64,000 bases of DNA from Aquibacillus albus (GTDB lineage Bacteria; Bacillota; Bacilli; Bacillales; Amphibacillaceae): the NCBI RefSeq assembly GCF_016908325.1, contig NZ_JAFBDR010000013.1:1-64000 (forward strand). Direction: 5' to 3'. A program made the translations under genes and the position numbers. A model generated the notes under the pieces. It was not told where the DNA came from. It saw only the letters and a list, made by a program, of their open reading frames with translations, and did no database searches. Positions 25,125-34,612 of the stretch are shown here, one piece after another. Position 1 is the first letter of the stretch; each line of letters begins with the position of its first letter.

Positions 25125-27551
25125 ATGTTTGTTTCATTAAATTGGTTAAAAAACTATGTAGACATAGATAATGTTTCAGCTGAAGAATTAGCAGAAAAAA
25201 TCACGAAAACAGGTATTGAAGTAGAGGGAATTGAATACGTTGCAGAACAAAGCTCTAATGTTGTCGTTGGTTATGTGAAGGAATGTGAAAAGCATCCAAA
25301 TGCGGATAAATTAAATCTATGCCAAGTAGACGTTGGGGAAGAAGAGTTGCAAATTATTTGCGGTGCACCAAATATCGCACACGGTCAAAAGGTTGCTGTT
25401 GCAAAGCCGGGTGCAGTTTTACCAGGTAATTTTAAAATTAAGAAAGCAAAACTTCGTGGTGTTGAATCCAATGGAATGATTTGTTCCTTACAAGAGCTTG
25501 GTATTGAAGAAAAATATGTTCCGAAAGAATATGCAGATGGGATCTTTGTATTTCCGGAAGATACAGAGGTTGGTGCAGATGCATTATCCCTGTTAAATTT
25601 GGATGATGCTATTTTAGAACTAGGTTTAACGCCAAACCGTTCTGATGCATTAAGTATGCTGGGAGTCGCGTATGAGGTAGCTGCCATTTTAGATGTACCA
25701 ATTCGCCTGCCAAAGGAAGATGTGGAACAGTCTAGAGAACAGGCTTCCGACCATGTTTCTGTCAAAGTAGATGATCCTGACCTAAATCCTTACTACGGAG
25801 CATTTGTCATAAAGGATATAAAAGTTGGTCCATCTCCCCTGTGGATGAGAAACTATTTAATTGCTGCAGGCATTCGACCAATCAACAATGTAGTTGATAT
25901 TACAAACTATGTATTACTAGAATATGGCCAGCCGTTGCATGCGTTTGATTATGATAAGTTCGGTTCAAAGGAAATTGTTGTACAACGTGCGAAGCAAGGG
26001 GAAACAATGCAGACATTAGATGATCAAGAAAGAAAACTTTCATCTGATCATCTAGTTATTACTAACGGAAATGAGCCAACAGCACTTGCTGGTGTCATGG
26101 GTGGAGCAAACTCCGAAGTATCGAATGATACAAAAACGGTGTTACTAGAGGCTGCTTATTTTAATCCTGCTGCAGTTCGTACTGCTTCTAAGGATTTCGG
26201 ACTCCGCAGTGAATCTAGTAATCGTTTTGAAAAGGGAGTGGATCCAAACCGTGTAAAACGTGCGGGTCTTCGTGCTTGTCAGCTGTTAAGCGAATATGCA
26301 AATGGTACAGTTTTACATGGAGTAGTTGAATTTGATGAATTGGACAAAAAGGAAGCCGAGGTTGCTATTACAACGAGTAAAATGAACGAAAGACTAGGGA
26401 CAGACATCTCCAATGATCAAATCGGTGACATTTTGCGTAAATTGAATTTTAAATATGAGCAAGATGGCGAACAGTTCTCCATTCAAGTACCTACACGTCG
26501 TCAGGATATTTCTATTTTTGAAGATATGGTAGAAGAGGTAGCGCGTATATACGGCTACGATCATTTGCCTTATACATTGCCACAAGGTGCTTCACAGGCT
26601 GGGGGATTAACAGAATTACAACAATTAAAGCGTGAGGTTAAACATTATTTTGAGGGTGCTGGATTAATGGAAACAATTACGTACTCTTTAACAAGTAAAG
26701 ATCGCGCAACGCTTTTGGTTAGTCCAGAGGTGAAAGAGTCAGCCGTAACATCTGTTGAACTAGCAATGCCGATGAGTGAAGAGCATAGCACATTAAGGCT
26801 TAGTATTTTACCTGAAATGTTAGCTTCTCTCTCCTATAATGTAGCAAGAAAGCAAACCAACCTAGCTTACTATGAGGTAGGGACTGTATTTGTATCTCAA
26901 GAAGAAACAGTTACGAAGCAACCGGATGAAAAGCTGCGTGTGTCTGGTGCATTAACTGGTGAGTGGCTGACACACCCTTGGCAACAGGAGAAAAAGGAAG
27001 TAGATTTCTTCTTAGTTAAAGGAATTGTGGAAGGGTTATTTAATAAATTAAATATTGTAGCAGATTATAAGCACCTAAAGTTAGAGGGGATGCATCCAGG
27101 AAGAACAGCCCAGATTTTAATTGGCGATGTACCTGTAGGCTTTATCGGGCAGGTTCACCCAACATTGCAAAATAACTTTGATTTAAAGGATACGTATGTA
27201 TTTGATCTTGATTTAGACTATCTATTCAGCATCTATGAAAATGAACCAAGCTTTACAAAGATACCTCGTTATCCTTCTATCACAAGAGATATTGCACTAG
27301 TGGTTGATGAGAATTTAAATGCGGGGGATGTAGAAACAACAATCTTCAAAGCTGGTGGTCCATTGGTGAAGGAAGTCCAGGTATTTGATGTTTATCAAGG
27401 GGAACATTTAGAGTCCGGTAAAAAATCGCTAGCATTTCGCTTGTTATATTTAGATCCGGAAAGAACACTTAAGGACGAAGAAGTAGAAGAGTCCTATCAA
27501 GCTATACTGACTGCAGTTAAAGATGAACACGAAGCTGAATTAAGAGGCTAG
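25125..27551 (+). CDS. pheT: Phenylalanyl-tRNA synthetase beta subunit
   Basis: Beta subunit of PheRS, 808 residues. Domains in order: tRNA-binding OB fold (about 40-155), B3/B4 editing domain that hydrolyses Tyr-tRNA-Phe (about 210-385), B5 DNA-binding-like domain (about 408-482), core-like domain, and the C-terminal ferredoxin-like anticodon domain (about 713-806, starting KIPRYPSITRDIALV). AAGGAGG precedes the ATG 21 bases after pheS, so the two are one operon. Confidence 0.98.
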   Translation: MFVSLNWLKNYVDIDNVSAEELAEKITKTGIEVEGIEYVAEQSSNVVVGYVKECEKHPNADKLNLCQVDVGEEELQIICGAPNIAHGQKVAVAKPGAVLPGNFKIKKAKLRGVESNGMICSLQELGIEEKYVPKEYADGIFVFPEDTEVGADALSLLNLDDAILELGLTPNRSDALSMLGVAYEVAAILDVPIRLPKEDVEQSREQASDHVSVKVDDPDLNPYYGAFVIKDIKVGPSPLWMRNYLIAAGIRPINNVVDITNYVLLEYGQPLHAFDYDKFGSKEIVVQRAKQGETMQTLDDQERKLSSDHLVITNGNEPTALAGVMGGANSEVSNDTKTVLLEAAYFNPAAVRTASKDFGLRSESSNRFEKGVDPNRVKRAGLRACQLLSEYANGTVLHGVVEFDELDKKEAEVAITTSKMNERLGTDISNDQIGDILRKLNFKYEQDGEQFSIQVPTRRQDISIFEDMVEEVARIYGYDHLPYTLPQGASQAGGLTELQQLKREVKHYFEGAGLMETITYSLTSKDRATLLVSPEVKESAVTSVELAMPMSEEHSTLRLSILPEMLASLSYNVARKQTNLAYYEVGTVFVSQEETVTKQPDEKLRVSGALTGEWLTHPWQQEKKEVDFFLVKGIVEGLFNKLNIVADYKHLKLEGMHPGRTAQILIGDVPVGFIGQVHPTLQNNFDLKDTYVFDLDLDYLFSIYENEPSFTKIPRYPSITRDIALVVDENLNAGDVETTIFKAGGPLVKEVQVFDVYQGEHLESGKKSLAFRLLYLDPERTLKDEEVEESYQAILTAVKDEHEAELRG

Positions 27552-27556
27552 TAAAA

Positions 27557-27590
27557 AGCGAAGGGGGTCAGACCCCTCAACTACAAACAT
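27557..27590 (+). repeat. GAGGCTGTCCC/GGGGTCTGACCCC repeat, partial copy
   Basis: AGCGAAGGGGGTCAGACCCC followed by TCAACTACAAACAT. The same string, with small changes, forms the left interior of the complete element at 62676-62789. Only this part is present. Confidence 0.65.
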
Positions 27591-27593
27591 TAA

Positions 27594-27633
27594 AGAAAAG
27601 CGTATGATTCATTCGAATTTCATACGCTTTTCT
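27594..27633. terminator. Bidirectional terminator between pheT and rnhC
   Basis: GAAAAGCGTATGA at 27595-27607 and its reverse complement at 27620-27632 form a 13-bp stem in the gap between convergent genes. A and T flanks allow termination on both strands. Confidence 0.7.
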
Positions 27634-27714
27634 AACTAGAATCCTGTGGCTACCTAGGGTAATGAGTTCGCCATTTCTAAAAAAATAACGACCTATTTCA
27701 AAGGGGCAGGTAAT

Positions 27715-28647
27715 TTATTGATAGGCTTCGGCTTTTTTTGTATTAGCAAAATGATACTTGGTGTATTTCGACAATTCTTGATGTCCACCTTTACGTAATA
27801 TACTTCCTGCGACTTGATCAACTTTTTGCGAGGCTCCTTTAGGCAATTGTATTCCAGCTATATCTGATAGCTTATCCATCTCCTTCACAAAGCTCGCTCT
27901 AGCAATAATCGAGCCAGTTGCTACAGCAATCGAGTAGCTTTCTGCTTTTGTCATAAAATAAGCCTTTTCCTGAAGCTGTTTTCCTTCTGTCTTCAAATGA
28001 TTTTTATAGACGTTTGGCTGACAAAATTGGTCAATGAGAATGCCGTCGGGTTGTTCAGGATCGATTTTTTTTAGTAATTTTGTAATGGCATGGTGATGCA
28101 AAAGTGTTTTCATTTTTCCTTGCGTCCAACCTTTGCTTTGGAGACGATTATACTTTTCATTATGTAAAACAACGAGTGAATAAGGGATGTTTAATTTAAT
28201 AAGATCCTTCGCTATTAGTCGAATAGTTTTATCTGTTAAGTTTTTAGAGTCCTTCACCCCGATTTCCTTTAATAGGGGCAATTGATCGTTTCTAACATAG
28301 GCAGCAGCAACCGTGATTGGGCCAAAATAATCACCTGTTCCTGCTTCATCAGAACCAATATGAGAGCTTGTAAATAATTCATTTGGCGGGGCATAGGAAT
28401 GTCCGGAGGCAGTTTTTTTATGCTTTGTATTAGCTGTATTTGTTTCAGATATCCCCCACTTATTTGCTTCGACTTCAGGGGATTTACCTTGAAATAATAC
28501 TTTTCCGGATTTATAAGCCGTAATGACAGCATGTTCCGTCTTTGCAGAAAATATTGCACCAGGAGGGGTGGCTTTTAACTTTCCTTCATAATGAGCTTTC
28601 ATTTTTGTTATATTTTCTTTAGTGAGCTTTCGTACAACTTGTGGCAT
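27715..28647 (-). CDS. rnhC: Ribonuclease HIII
   Basis: Cleaves the RNA strand of RNA-DNA hybrids; 310 residues. The N-terminal TBP-like substrate-binding domain (about 1-85) precedes the type 2 RNase H fold with the catalytic block IGSDEAGTGDYFGP near 96-109 and later acidic residues in GVKDSK and ILIDQF. The N-terminal domain distinguishes it from RNase HII. It is convergent with pheT and divergent from zapA, as in B. subtilis. Confidence 0.96.
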   Translation of the reverse strand: MPQVVRKLTKENITKMKAHYEGKLKATPPGAIFSAKTEHAVITAYKSGKVLFQGKSPEVEANKWGISETNTANTKHKKTASGHSYAPPNELFTSSHIGSDEAGTGDYFGPITVAAAYVRNDQLPLLKEIGVKDSKNLTDKTIRLIAKDLIKLNIPYSLVVLHNEKYNRLQSKGWTQGKMKTLLHHHAITKLLKKIDPEQPDGILIDQFCQPNVYKNHLKTEGKQLQEKAYFMTKAESYSIAVATGSIIARASFVKEMDKLSDIAGIQLPKGASQKVDQVAGSILRKGGHQELSKYTKYHFANTKKAEAYQ

Positions 28648-28822
28648 TGTATCTCTCCAATCTAATAAACATAGATGATTATGTAGCTTCTTGTCGTAAA
28701 TTTTGTAGTTAAAAAGTTATTATTAGTATAGCAAAGATAACTTATTAGTGAATAGTTTCCTAAATGATGTCCTTCATGTTAATATTAATTTTAGGATTTG
28801 AAAGTAATGAGGGGGTATGGTC

Positions 28823-29098
28823 GTGTCCCATCCTGAGAAAACACGGATAACCGTTGATATATATGGAAGATCGTATACGATAATTGGGGAAGAGCAAGCA
28901 CATCATGTACGGATGGTTGCTAGTCTTGTGGACCAAAAAATGAGAGAAATTCACGATTCAAACAGTAGCCTTGATACAAACAAGCTAGCAGTACTAACTG
29001 CTGTAAATACAATGAATGATTATTTGAAATTAAAAGAGGAATATACCGAACTTCTTGGTTCAATAAAACAGAAAGAGGAACAGGAAAAAAATGATTGA
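28823..29098 (+). CDS. zapA: Cell division protein ZapA
   Basis: FtsZ-ring stabiliser, 91 residues, with a beta-rich N-terminal head (TRITVDIYGRSYTIIG) and a C-terminal coiled coil. The GTG at 28823 is chosen over the ATG at 28817: the GGGGG ribosome site ends 7 bases before the GTG but only 1 before the ATG, and the resulting MSHPEKTR start aligns with other ZapA proteins. It overlaps cvpA by 8 bases. Confidence 0.94.
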   Translation: MSHPEKTRITVDIYGRSYTIIGEEQAHHVRMVASLVDQKMREIHDSNSSLDTNKLAVLTAVNTMNDYLKLKEEYTELLGSIKQKEEQEKND

Positions 29099-29645
29099 TT
29101 TAATTTTACTGGGGATTTTATTACTAGGTTTTTTAATAGGTTTAAAAAGAGGGTTCATTTTACAGTTATTACATTTATTAGGGTTTATTGTAGCTTTCAT
29201 TGTTGCTGTAATTTATTACGATGATTTAGCAGAAAAGCTTGATTTATGGATTCCTTATCCGGATTTACCCGAAGATGCAACATGGGCAATTTTTTTGGAA
29301 ACATTACCATTAGAAAGTGCATTTTATAATGGTGTTTCATTTGCGCTATTATTTTTTATTACAAAAATTGTTTTACAAATCATTGCTTCCATGTTAGATT
29401 TTGTTGCTGATCTTCCGATATTGAATGTATTAAATGGGTGGTTAGGAGCAATTTTAGGTTTTATAGAAACGTACTGTATATTATTTATTTTTCTTTACAT
29501 AATTGCTTTAGCACCAATTGGGTTTATTCAAGAAATGGTTGAAGGCTCATCGGTAGCAGCCTTTATCGTAGAAAGAACACCATTTATTTCAAAGCAAATA
29601 AATTCTTTATGGTTTGAGCATATATCAAGTTTAATGCATAATTAA
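29091..29645 (+). CDS. yshB: CvpA family membrane protein (YshB-like)
   Basis: Integral membrane protein of 184 residues with four hydrophobic segments (about 3-21, 25-42, 80-98 and 112-138) and the family mark GLKRGFILQLLHLLGFIVAF near the N-terminus. CvpA was named for colicin V production in E. coli; the true function is unknown. It starts inside the end of zapA and is followed by a terminator. Confidence 0.88.
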   Translation: MIDLILLGILLLGFLIGLKRGFILQLLHLLGFIVAFIVAVIYYDDLAEKLDLWIPYPDLPEDATWAIFLETLPLESAFYNGVSFALLFFITKIVLQIIASMLDFVADLPILNVLNGWLGAILGFIETYCILFIFLYIIALAPIGFIQEMVEGSSVAAFIVERTPFISKQINSLWFEHISSLMHN

Positions 29646-29660
29646 ATAGACCCTAAAAGT

Positions 29661-29692
29661 ATACCCTTGCGTCAGTAGAGCAAGGGTTTTTA
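29661..29692 (+). terminator. Terminator of zapA-yshB
   Basis: ACCCTTGC and GCAAGGGT form the stem with a 9-base loop, followed by five T residues. Confidence 0.85.
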
Positions 29693-29734
29693 TCCGCATA
29701 AGAGGTTCAATGAATAAAGAGGACGGTGATCATA

Positions 29735-31471
29735 ATGGCTGTAGATAAGAAGCAAGTCATAAAACTATTAGAAACAATTGCTGTTTATTTAGAGTTGAAA
29801 GGGGAAAACCCGTTTAAAATTTCTGCTTACCGGAAAGCCGCTCAAGCTTTAGAAACAGATGACCGATCGCTGTCAGAAATAGATGATTTTAAAAAGCTTA
29901 ACGGAATTGGAAAAGGAACGGCATCCGTTATAACAGAATTTATAAATAATGAGAAGTCTGAAACGCTAGAACAATTAAAAGCTGAAGTGCCTAGTGGATT
30001 AATTCCGTTACTTGATTTACCTGGTCTAGGTGGGAAAAAACTTTCAAAATTATATCAGGAATTAGAAGTAGTAGATGCAGCATCCTTAAAGCAAGCATGT
30101 GATGAAGGAAAAGTGGAGCAGTTAAGTGGGTTTGGAAAAAAATCGGCAGAAAAAATTACAAAAGCACTGGAGGAGCACGCCAGTCGTCCTGAACGTTTAC
30201 CAATTGCCTTCATGCTTCCGATTGTAGAAAGAATAGAAGCCTATTTACAAACAATACCTTCCATTCAAAGATTCTCTCGAGCAGGGAGTGTGCGGAGGTT
30301 AAGTGAAACGGTTAAAGATCTGGATTTTATCATTGCATCTGAATCCCCAAATGAAGTGAAAGAGGCTTTACTAAAAATGGACGCAATCAAAGATACGATT
30401 GCTGCAGGGGAGACAAAAGTTTCTATTACACTTGATGAGGGCTATGATATTAATGTGGATTTTCGAATTGTAACGGATCAAGAATTTGCAACAACACTAC
30501 ACCATTTTACTGGTTCCAAGGATCACAACGTTGCAATGAGACAGTTGGCAAAATCAATGGGAATGAAAATCAGTGAATATGGGGTGGAGGATAGCAAAAC
30601 AGGAGAAGTCATTACTTTTGAGAACGAGGAACAATTTTTTCATCATTTTGGATTATCTTATATTCCGCCAGAGTTAAGAGAAAATAATGGTGAAATAGAA
30701 TCGTTTAAAACAGCGGTTCCACTTGTAACTTTTTCAGATATACGTGGGGACCTGCATATGCACTCGTCATGGAGTGACGGTGCTCAATCGATTGAAGAGA
30801 TGGTCAATAGAGCGATGGAGAAAGGTTATGAGTATATTGCTATAACAGACCACTCAAAATACTTACGAGTAGCAAACGGATTAAACGAAGATAGACTAAG
30901 AAAACAAAGAGAGGAAATTAATCGCCTGAACAATAAATATTCAAACTTTCATATCTTCGCTGGAATAGAAATGGATATTTTGCCAGATGGTTCATTAGAT
31001 TTTTCAGATGACTTTTTGAAGGAAATGGATTACGTTATTGGTGCGATTCATTCTAGTTTTAATCAATCAGAAGAACAGATCATGTATCGACTACAAAATG
31101 CTTTAGAGAATCCTTATGTGAATATTATAGCCCATCCCACTGGTCGACTAATTGGACGAAGAGACGGTTATAAGGTGAATGTAGAGAGATTTATTGAAAA
31201 AGCAAAGGATACTGGTACCGTATTGGAGTTAAATGCTAATCCTAATCGGTTTGATTTGTCAGCCTCCTGGGTAAAATTAGCTCAGGAAATGGGGGTTTCT
31301 ATCGCTGTAAACACAGATGCGCATAGCTATCAAACATTAGACTTTATGGAAATAGGAGTCGGGATTGCTCGCAAAGGTTGGTTACACACAGATACGGTAA
31401 TAAATACATGGTCTAAGGAACAATTGTCAGCGTTATTTCGTAGTAAACGAAAAAGGAGTAGCAAGCCATGA
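29735..31471 (+). CDS. polX: DNA polymerase/3'-5' exonuclease PolX
   Basis: Family X repair polymerase, 578 residues. N-terminal helix-hairpin-helix region with [12 protein letters not shown], the nucleotidyltransferase palm ([19 protein letters not shown] with acidic metal ligands, about 185-203) and a C-terminal PHP domain with the metal-binding [11 protein letters not shown] (about 340) and AITDHS motifs that supply 3'-5' exonuclease activity. The ATG at 29735 is 12 bases after AAAGAGG; a GTG at 29726 is the alternative start. It ends with the ATGA overlap into mutS2. Confidence 0.95.
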   Translation: MAVDKKQVIKLLETIAVYLELKGENPFKISAYRKAAQALETDDRSLSEIDDFKKLNGIGKGTASVITEFINNEKSETLEQLKAEVPSGLIPLLDLPGLGGKKLSKLYQELEVVDAASLKQACDEGKVEQLSGFGKKSAEKITKALEEHASRPERLPIAFMLPIVERIEAYLQTIPSIQRFSRAGSVRRLSETVKDLDFIIASESPNEVKEALLKMDAIKDTIAAGETKVSITLDEGYDINVDFRIVTDQEFATTLHHFTGSKDHNVAMRQLAKSMGMKISEYGVEDSKTGEVITFENEEQFFHHFGLSYIPPELRENNGEIESFKTAVPLVTFSDIRGDLHMHSSWSDGAQSIEEMVNRAMEKGYEYIAITDHSKYLRVANGLNEDRLRKQREEINRLNNKYSNFHIFAGIEMDILPDGSLDFSDDFLKEMDYVIGAIHSSFNQSEEQIMYRLQNALENPYVNIIAHPTGRLIGRRDGYKVNVERFIEKAKDTGTVLELNANPNRFDLSASWVKLAQEMGVSIAVNTDAHSYQTLDFMEIGVGIARKGWLHTDTVINTWSKEQLSALFRSKRKRSSKP

Positions 31472-33810
31472 ATCAACGAATATTTCACGTACTGGAATAT
31501 AATAAAATATTAGAGATGGTAAGTAAACAAGCTGCATCTTCATTAGGTAAAGAAAGAGTGAAAGCCTTAAAGCCGTCAACGGATTTAGAAGAGGTTATCA
31601 ACTGGCAAGAAGAGACGGATGAAGCAGCTGATGTCTTACGATTAAAAGGAAATGTCCCGCTTGGTGGAATTTTTGATATTAAACCAAGTATCAAGCGCAC
31701 AATGATTGGCGGGGTATTAAATCCTCAAGAATGTTTAGACATTGCAAGTACAATCTATGGTGGAAAGCAGATGAAACAATTTGTTGAATCAATGGAAGAA
31801 CCAGAACTACCAATATTAAGAGAGTTAACAGACCAAATTGTTTCACTTAATGAATTGGAACGGCAAATTAAAAGTCGAATTGATGATCATGGTCATGTCA
31901 TGGATGGCGCTTCTGATAAATTACGAACGATCCGTTCGAGCATACGATCAAATGAAAGTCGAGTTCGGGATAAGCTCGATTCATACACGAAAACAAAAGC
32001 TAAAATGCTTTCTGATGCCATTGTAACAATCCGTAATGATCGTTATGTATTACCTGTAAAGCAGGAGTACCGTGGTGCAATTGGGGGAATTGTTCATGAT
32101 CAATCGGCTTCAGGAGCAACCTTATTTATGGAGCCACAAACAGTCGTGGATTTAAATAACCAGTTACAACAAGCAAGGGTTCAAGAGAAACATGAGATTG
32201 AACGGATCCTTCAGCAGCTATCACAGTTGATTGCTGAAGATCAATCGTTTTTATATCAAAATGTAGAAGCTTTAACACAGATAGATTTTATGTTTGCACG
32301 TGCGAAATTGGGACAGTCGATGAAGGCTTCTAAACCGTCCATGAACGATCGAGGCATTATTAAAATGAAACAAGCTCGACACCCGTTAATTTCTGAGGAA
32401 GAGGTAGTTGCTAATGATATTGAATTAGGTGAATCCTATACATCAATCGTAATAACTGGTCCGAATACAGGTGGTAAAACGGTAACATTAAAGCTAGTAG
32501 GGTTATGCACGTTGATGGCACAGTCTGGATTACAGGTTCCTGCTCTTGATGGTTGTGAGATGGCCATTTTTTCTAACGTTTTTGCTGATATTGGTGATGA
32601 ACAATCGATTGAGCAAAGCTTAAGTACCTTTTCCTCTCATATGACAAATATTGTTAGTATTTTGAAACAAGTAGATGACCGAACCCTTGTATTATTTGAT
32701 GAACTCGGTGCAGGTACCGATCCGCAGGAAGGTGCAGCACTTGCGATGGCAATTCTGGATGAAGTTGTACAACGCGGTGCAAGAATTATTGCAACCACCC
32801 ATTATCCAGAATTAAAAGCTTACGGCTATAATCGTGAAGGGGTTGTAAATGCATCTGTTGAATTTGACGTAGAAACTTTAAAGCCAACCTATCGACTATT
32901 AATTGGTGTACCAGGCCGAAGCAATGCATTTGAAATATCCAAAAGGCTCGGTTTAGATTCCTCTATTATTCAAAAAGCCAAGAGTCAAATAGGTACAGAT
33001 TCGAGAAGTGTTGAAAATATGATTGCATCACTTGAAGAGTCAAGAAGAGGTGCTGATAGGGATTATGAACAAGCGGAGCAAACACTTCAAGAAGCTGAAG
33101 AGTTAAGATCTGAGTTAGAAAAACAGTGGGCAATGTTTGAGAAGAAGAAAGAAAATCTATATAAAAAAGCAGAAGAAAAAGCAGAAAAGGCTATCCAGAA
33201 AGCCCGTGATGAAGCAGAAGACATTGTAACTGAATTAAAAAATATGAAAAACCAAGCAACCATTAAAGAGCACGAATGGATTGAAGCCAGAAAAATGCTT
33301 GAAGATGCACAACCACATTTAACGAAGAAACAACCAAATGTAAAGCAACAGTCCAAAACGAACAAAGAGCTGCAAGCTGGTGATGAAGTTAAATTGCTTA
33401 CATTAAATCAAAATGGAACAATTCTGGAAAAGGTAAGTGAAAGTGAATACCAAGTACAAGTTGGTATCATGAAAGTAAAAGCAAAGCGAAAAGACCTAGA
33501 ATTCGTCAAACGTGAAAAACCACTCGTTGAAAAACCAATGGCAACAGTAAAAGGGGCAGGTTATCACGTGAAGCCTGAGCTTGATTTAAGAGGTGAGCGT
33601 TTCGAGGATGCCTTGCTTCAATTAGAGAAGTATGTGGATGACGCACTGCTTGCCGGATATCCAAGAGTGTCTATTATCCATGGGAAGGGAACAGGAGCGT
33701 TAAGAAGTGGGGTGCAGTCCTTTGCAAAGAAGCATCCACATATTAGTGATCACCGAGCTGGCGGTATGAATGAAGGTGGAAGTGGAGTAACGATATTAGA
33801 ATTTCGTTAA
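31468..33810 (+). CDS. mutS2: Endonuclease MutS2
   Basis: MutS-family ATPase that resolves branched DNA and, in Bacillus, rescues collided ribosomes (recent family knowledge). 780 residues: core and lever domains, ATPase with Walker A GPNTGGKT near 333-340 and Walker [14 protein letters not shown] near 408-420, a KOW-like insertion after the coiled coil (about 515-610), and the C-terminal Smr nuclease domain with [12 protein letters not shown] and HGKGTGALR. It lacks the mismatch-recognition domain of MutS. Coupled to polX. Confidence 0.97.
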   Translation: MNQRIFHVLEYNKILEMVSKQAASSLGKERVKALKPSTDLEEVINWQEETDEAADVLRLKGNVPLGGIFDIKPSIKRTMIGGVLNPQECLDIASTIYGGKQMKQFVESMEEPELPILRELTDQIVSLNELERQIKSRIDDHGHVMDGASDKLRTIRSSIRSNESRVRDKLDSYTKTKAKMLSDAIVTIRNDRYVLPVKQEYRGAIGGIVHDQSASGATLFMEPQTVVDLNNQLQQARVQEKHEIERILQQLSQLIAEDQSFLYQNVEALTQIDFMFARAKLGQSMKASKPSMNDRGIIKMKQARHPLISEEEVVANDIELGESYTSIVITGPNTGGKTVTLKLVGLCTLMAQSGLQVPALDGCEMAIFSNVFADIGDEQSIEQSLSTFSSHMTNIVSILKQVDDRTLVLFDELGAGTDPQEGAALAMAILDEVVQRGARIIATTHYPELKAYGYNREGVVNASVEFDVETLKPTYRLLIGVPGRSNAFEISKRLGLDSSIIQKAKSQIGTDSRSVENMIASLEESRRGADRDYEQAEQTLQEAEELRSELEKQWAMFEKKKENLYKKAEEKAEKAIQKARDEAEDIVTELKNMKNQATIKEHEWIEARKMLEDAQPHLTKKQPNVKQQSKTNKELQAGDEVKLLTLNQNGTILEKVSESEYQVQVGIMKVKAKRKDLEFVKREKPLVEKPMATVKGAGYHVKPELDLRGERFEDALLQLEKYVDDALLAGYPRVSIIHGKGTGALRSGVQSFAKKHPHISDHRAGGMNEGGSGVTILEFR

Positions 33811-33858
33811 GTTTGAAAAGGGAGAGGTCAACCGATTGAAAGAAATGAGGTAGAGTGG

Positions 33859-34266
33859 ATGAGCAGTTTTTGGGAAAACGTATTGATCGAAACTGCAGCA
33901 AGGTATAGTGTTGCAATTTTATGCCTGATTGTCTTTTTGGCGATTTTTGAACTAGTGACCAGTTATAAAAACTGGGAGGAAATTAAAAAAGGAAACTTTT
34001 CTGTTGCAATGGCAACCGGTGGAAAGATATTTGGAATTGCAAATATCTTTCGGTATTCGATCGAACACAATGATACAGTTGTTGAAAGTATTAGTTGGGG
34101 AACATATGGCTTCTTGTTATTACTTATTGGTTATTTTATTTTTGAGTTTTTAACACCAACCTACAAAATTGATCAAGAGATTGCTAAAGACAACCGTGCT
34201 GTAGGTTTCATTTCGATGGTCATTTCGGTTGGTTTGTCCTTTGTTATCGGGGCTAGTATAGGGTGA
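33859..34266 (+). CDS. yshE: DUF350 membrane protein (YshE-like)
   Basis: Membrane protein of 135 residues with four helices (about 15-34, 48-64, 79-98 and 113-133). The arrangement of two DUF350 repeats and the position right after mutS2 match B. subtilis YshE. Function unknown. GAGGTAGAG precedes the ATG. Confidence 0.85.
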   Translation: MSSFWENVLIETAARYSVAILCLIVFLAIFELVTSYKNWEEIKKGNFSVAMATGGKIFGIANIFRYSIEHNDTVVESISWGTYGFLLLLIGYFIFEFLTPTYKIDQEIAKDNRAVGFISMVISVGLSFVIGASIG

Positions 34267-34358
34267 GGATTGGAAATATTTGCATGTAAATAACACCATA
34301 GATTATATTGATTGTTTCATTTGTTTGGGACAAAGCGCTGGTAGAGGGAGAGAAAATT

Positions 34359-34442
34359 GTGAAGACTTTGGCAAAAATATTAGTGATTATTGCTTTCCTT
34401 TTTTTGATCGTAGGTATTTTTTTTATGGTTAATAACACTTGA
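34359..34442 (+). CDS. Predicted 27-residue membrane miniprotein
   Basis: GTG start at 34359 placed 8 bases after GAGGGAG, then a positively charged N-terminus (MKTLAK), one continuous hydrophobic helix and a short NNT end. A terminator begins directly after its stop codon. These three features together argue that it is expressed. It could be translated with yshE or alone. No family is recognised. Confidence 0.5.
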   Translation: MKTLAKILVIIAFLFLIVGIFFMVNNT

Positions 34443-34473
34443 AAATGGCGGATTAGTCCGTCATTTTTTTATA
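34442..34473 (+). terminator. Terminator after the yshE region
   Basis: ATGGCGGA pairs with TCCGTCAT (one G-U) around TTAG, then seven T residues. Confidence 0.8.
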
Positions 34474-34561
34474 GGTAGGATGTGTTAAAGTTCGGTGGTC
34501 ATAAAATGTTTACGTTTTTTTCTGTAGGTCATAAGAATTATGATGATTCTTTATTCTAAAA

Positions 34562-34582
34562 TGAATACTCAGTCGTTATAAT
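34562..34582 (+). promoter_or_regulatory. lcfA promoter with degenerate FadR site
   Basis: TATAAT at 34577-34582 is the likely -10. The overlapping TGAATACTCAGTCGTTAT keeps the left half of the FadR consensus TGAATGAMTANTCATTCA but only part of the right half. Confidence 0.45.
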
Positions 34583-34612
34583 AGAAGTAAGGTAAAAAAA
34601 GGAGGGAATAAA

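Noticed and set aside
25385-25765. 126-codon minus-strand frame inside pheT
   Set aside because: Shadow of pheT codon usage, Ser-rich nonsense, no start signals.
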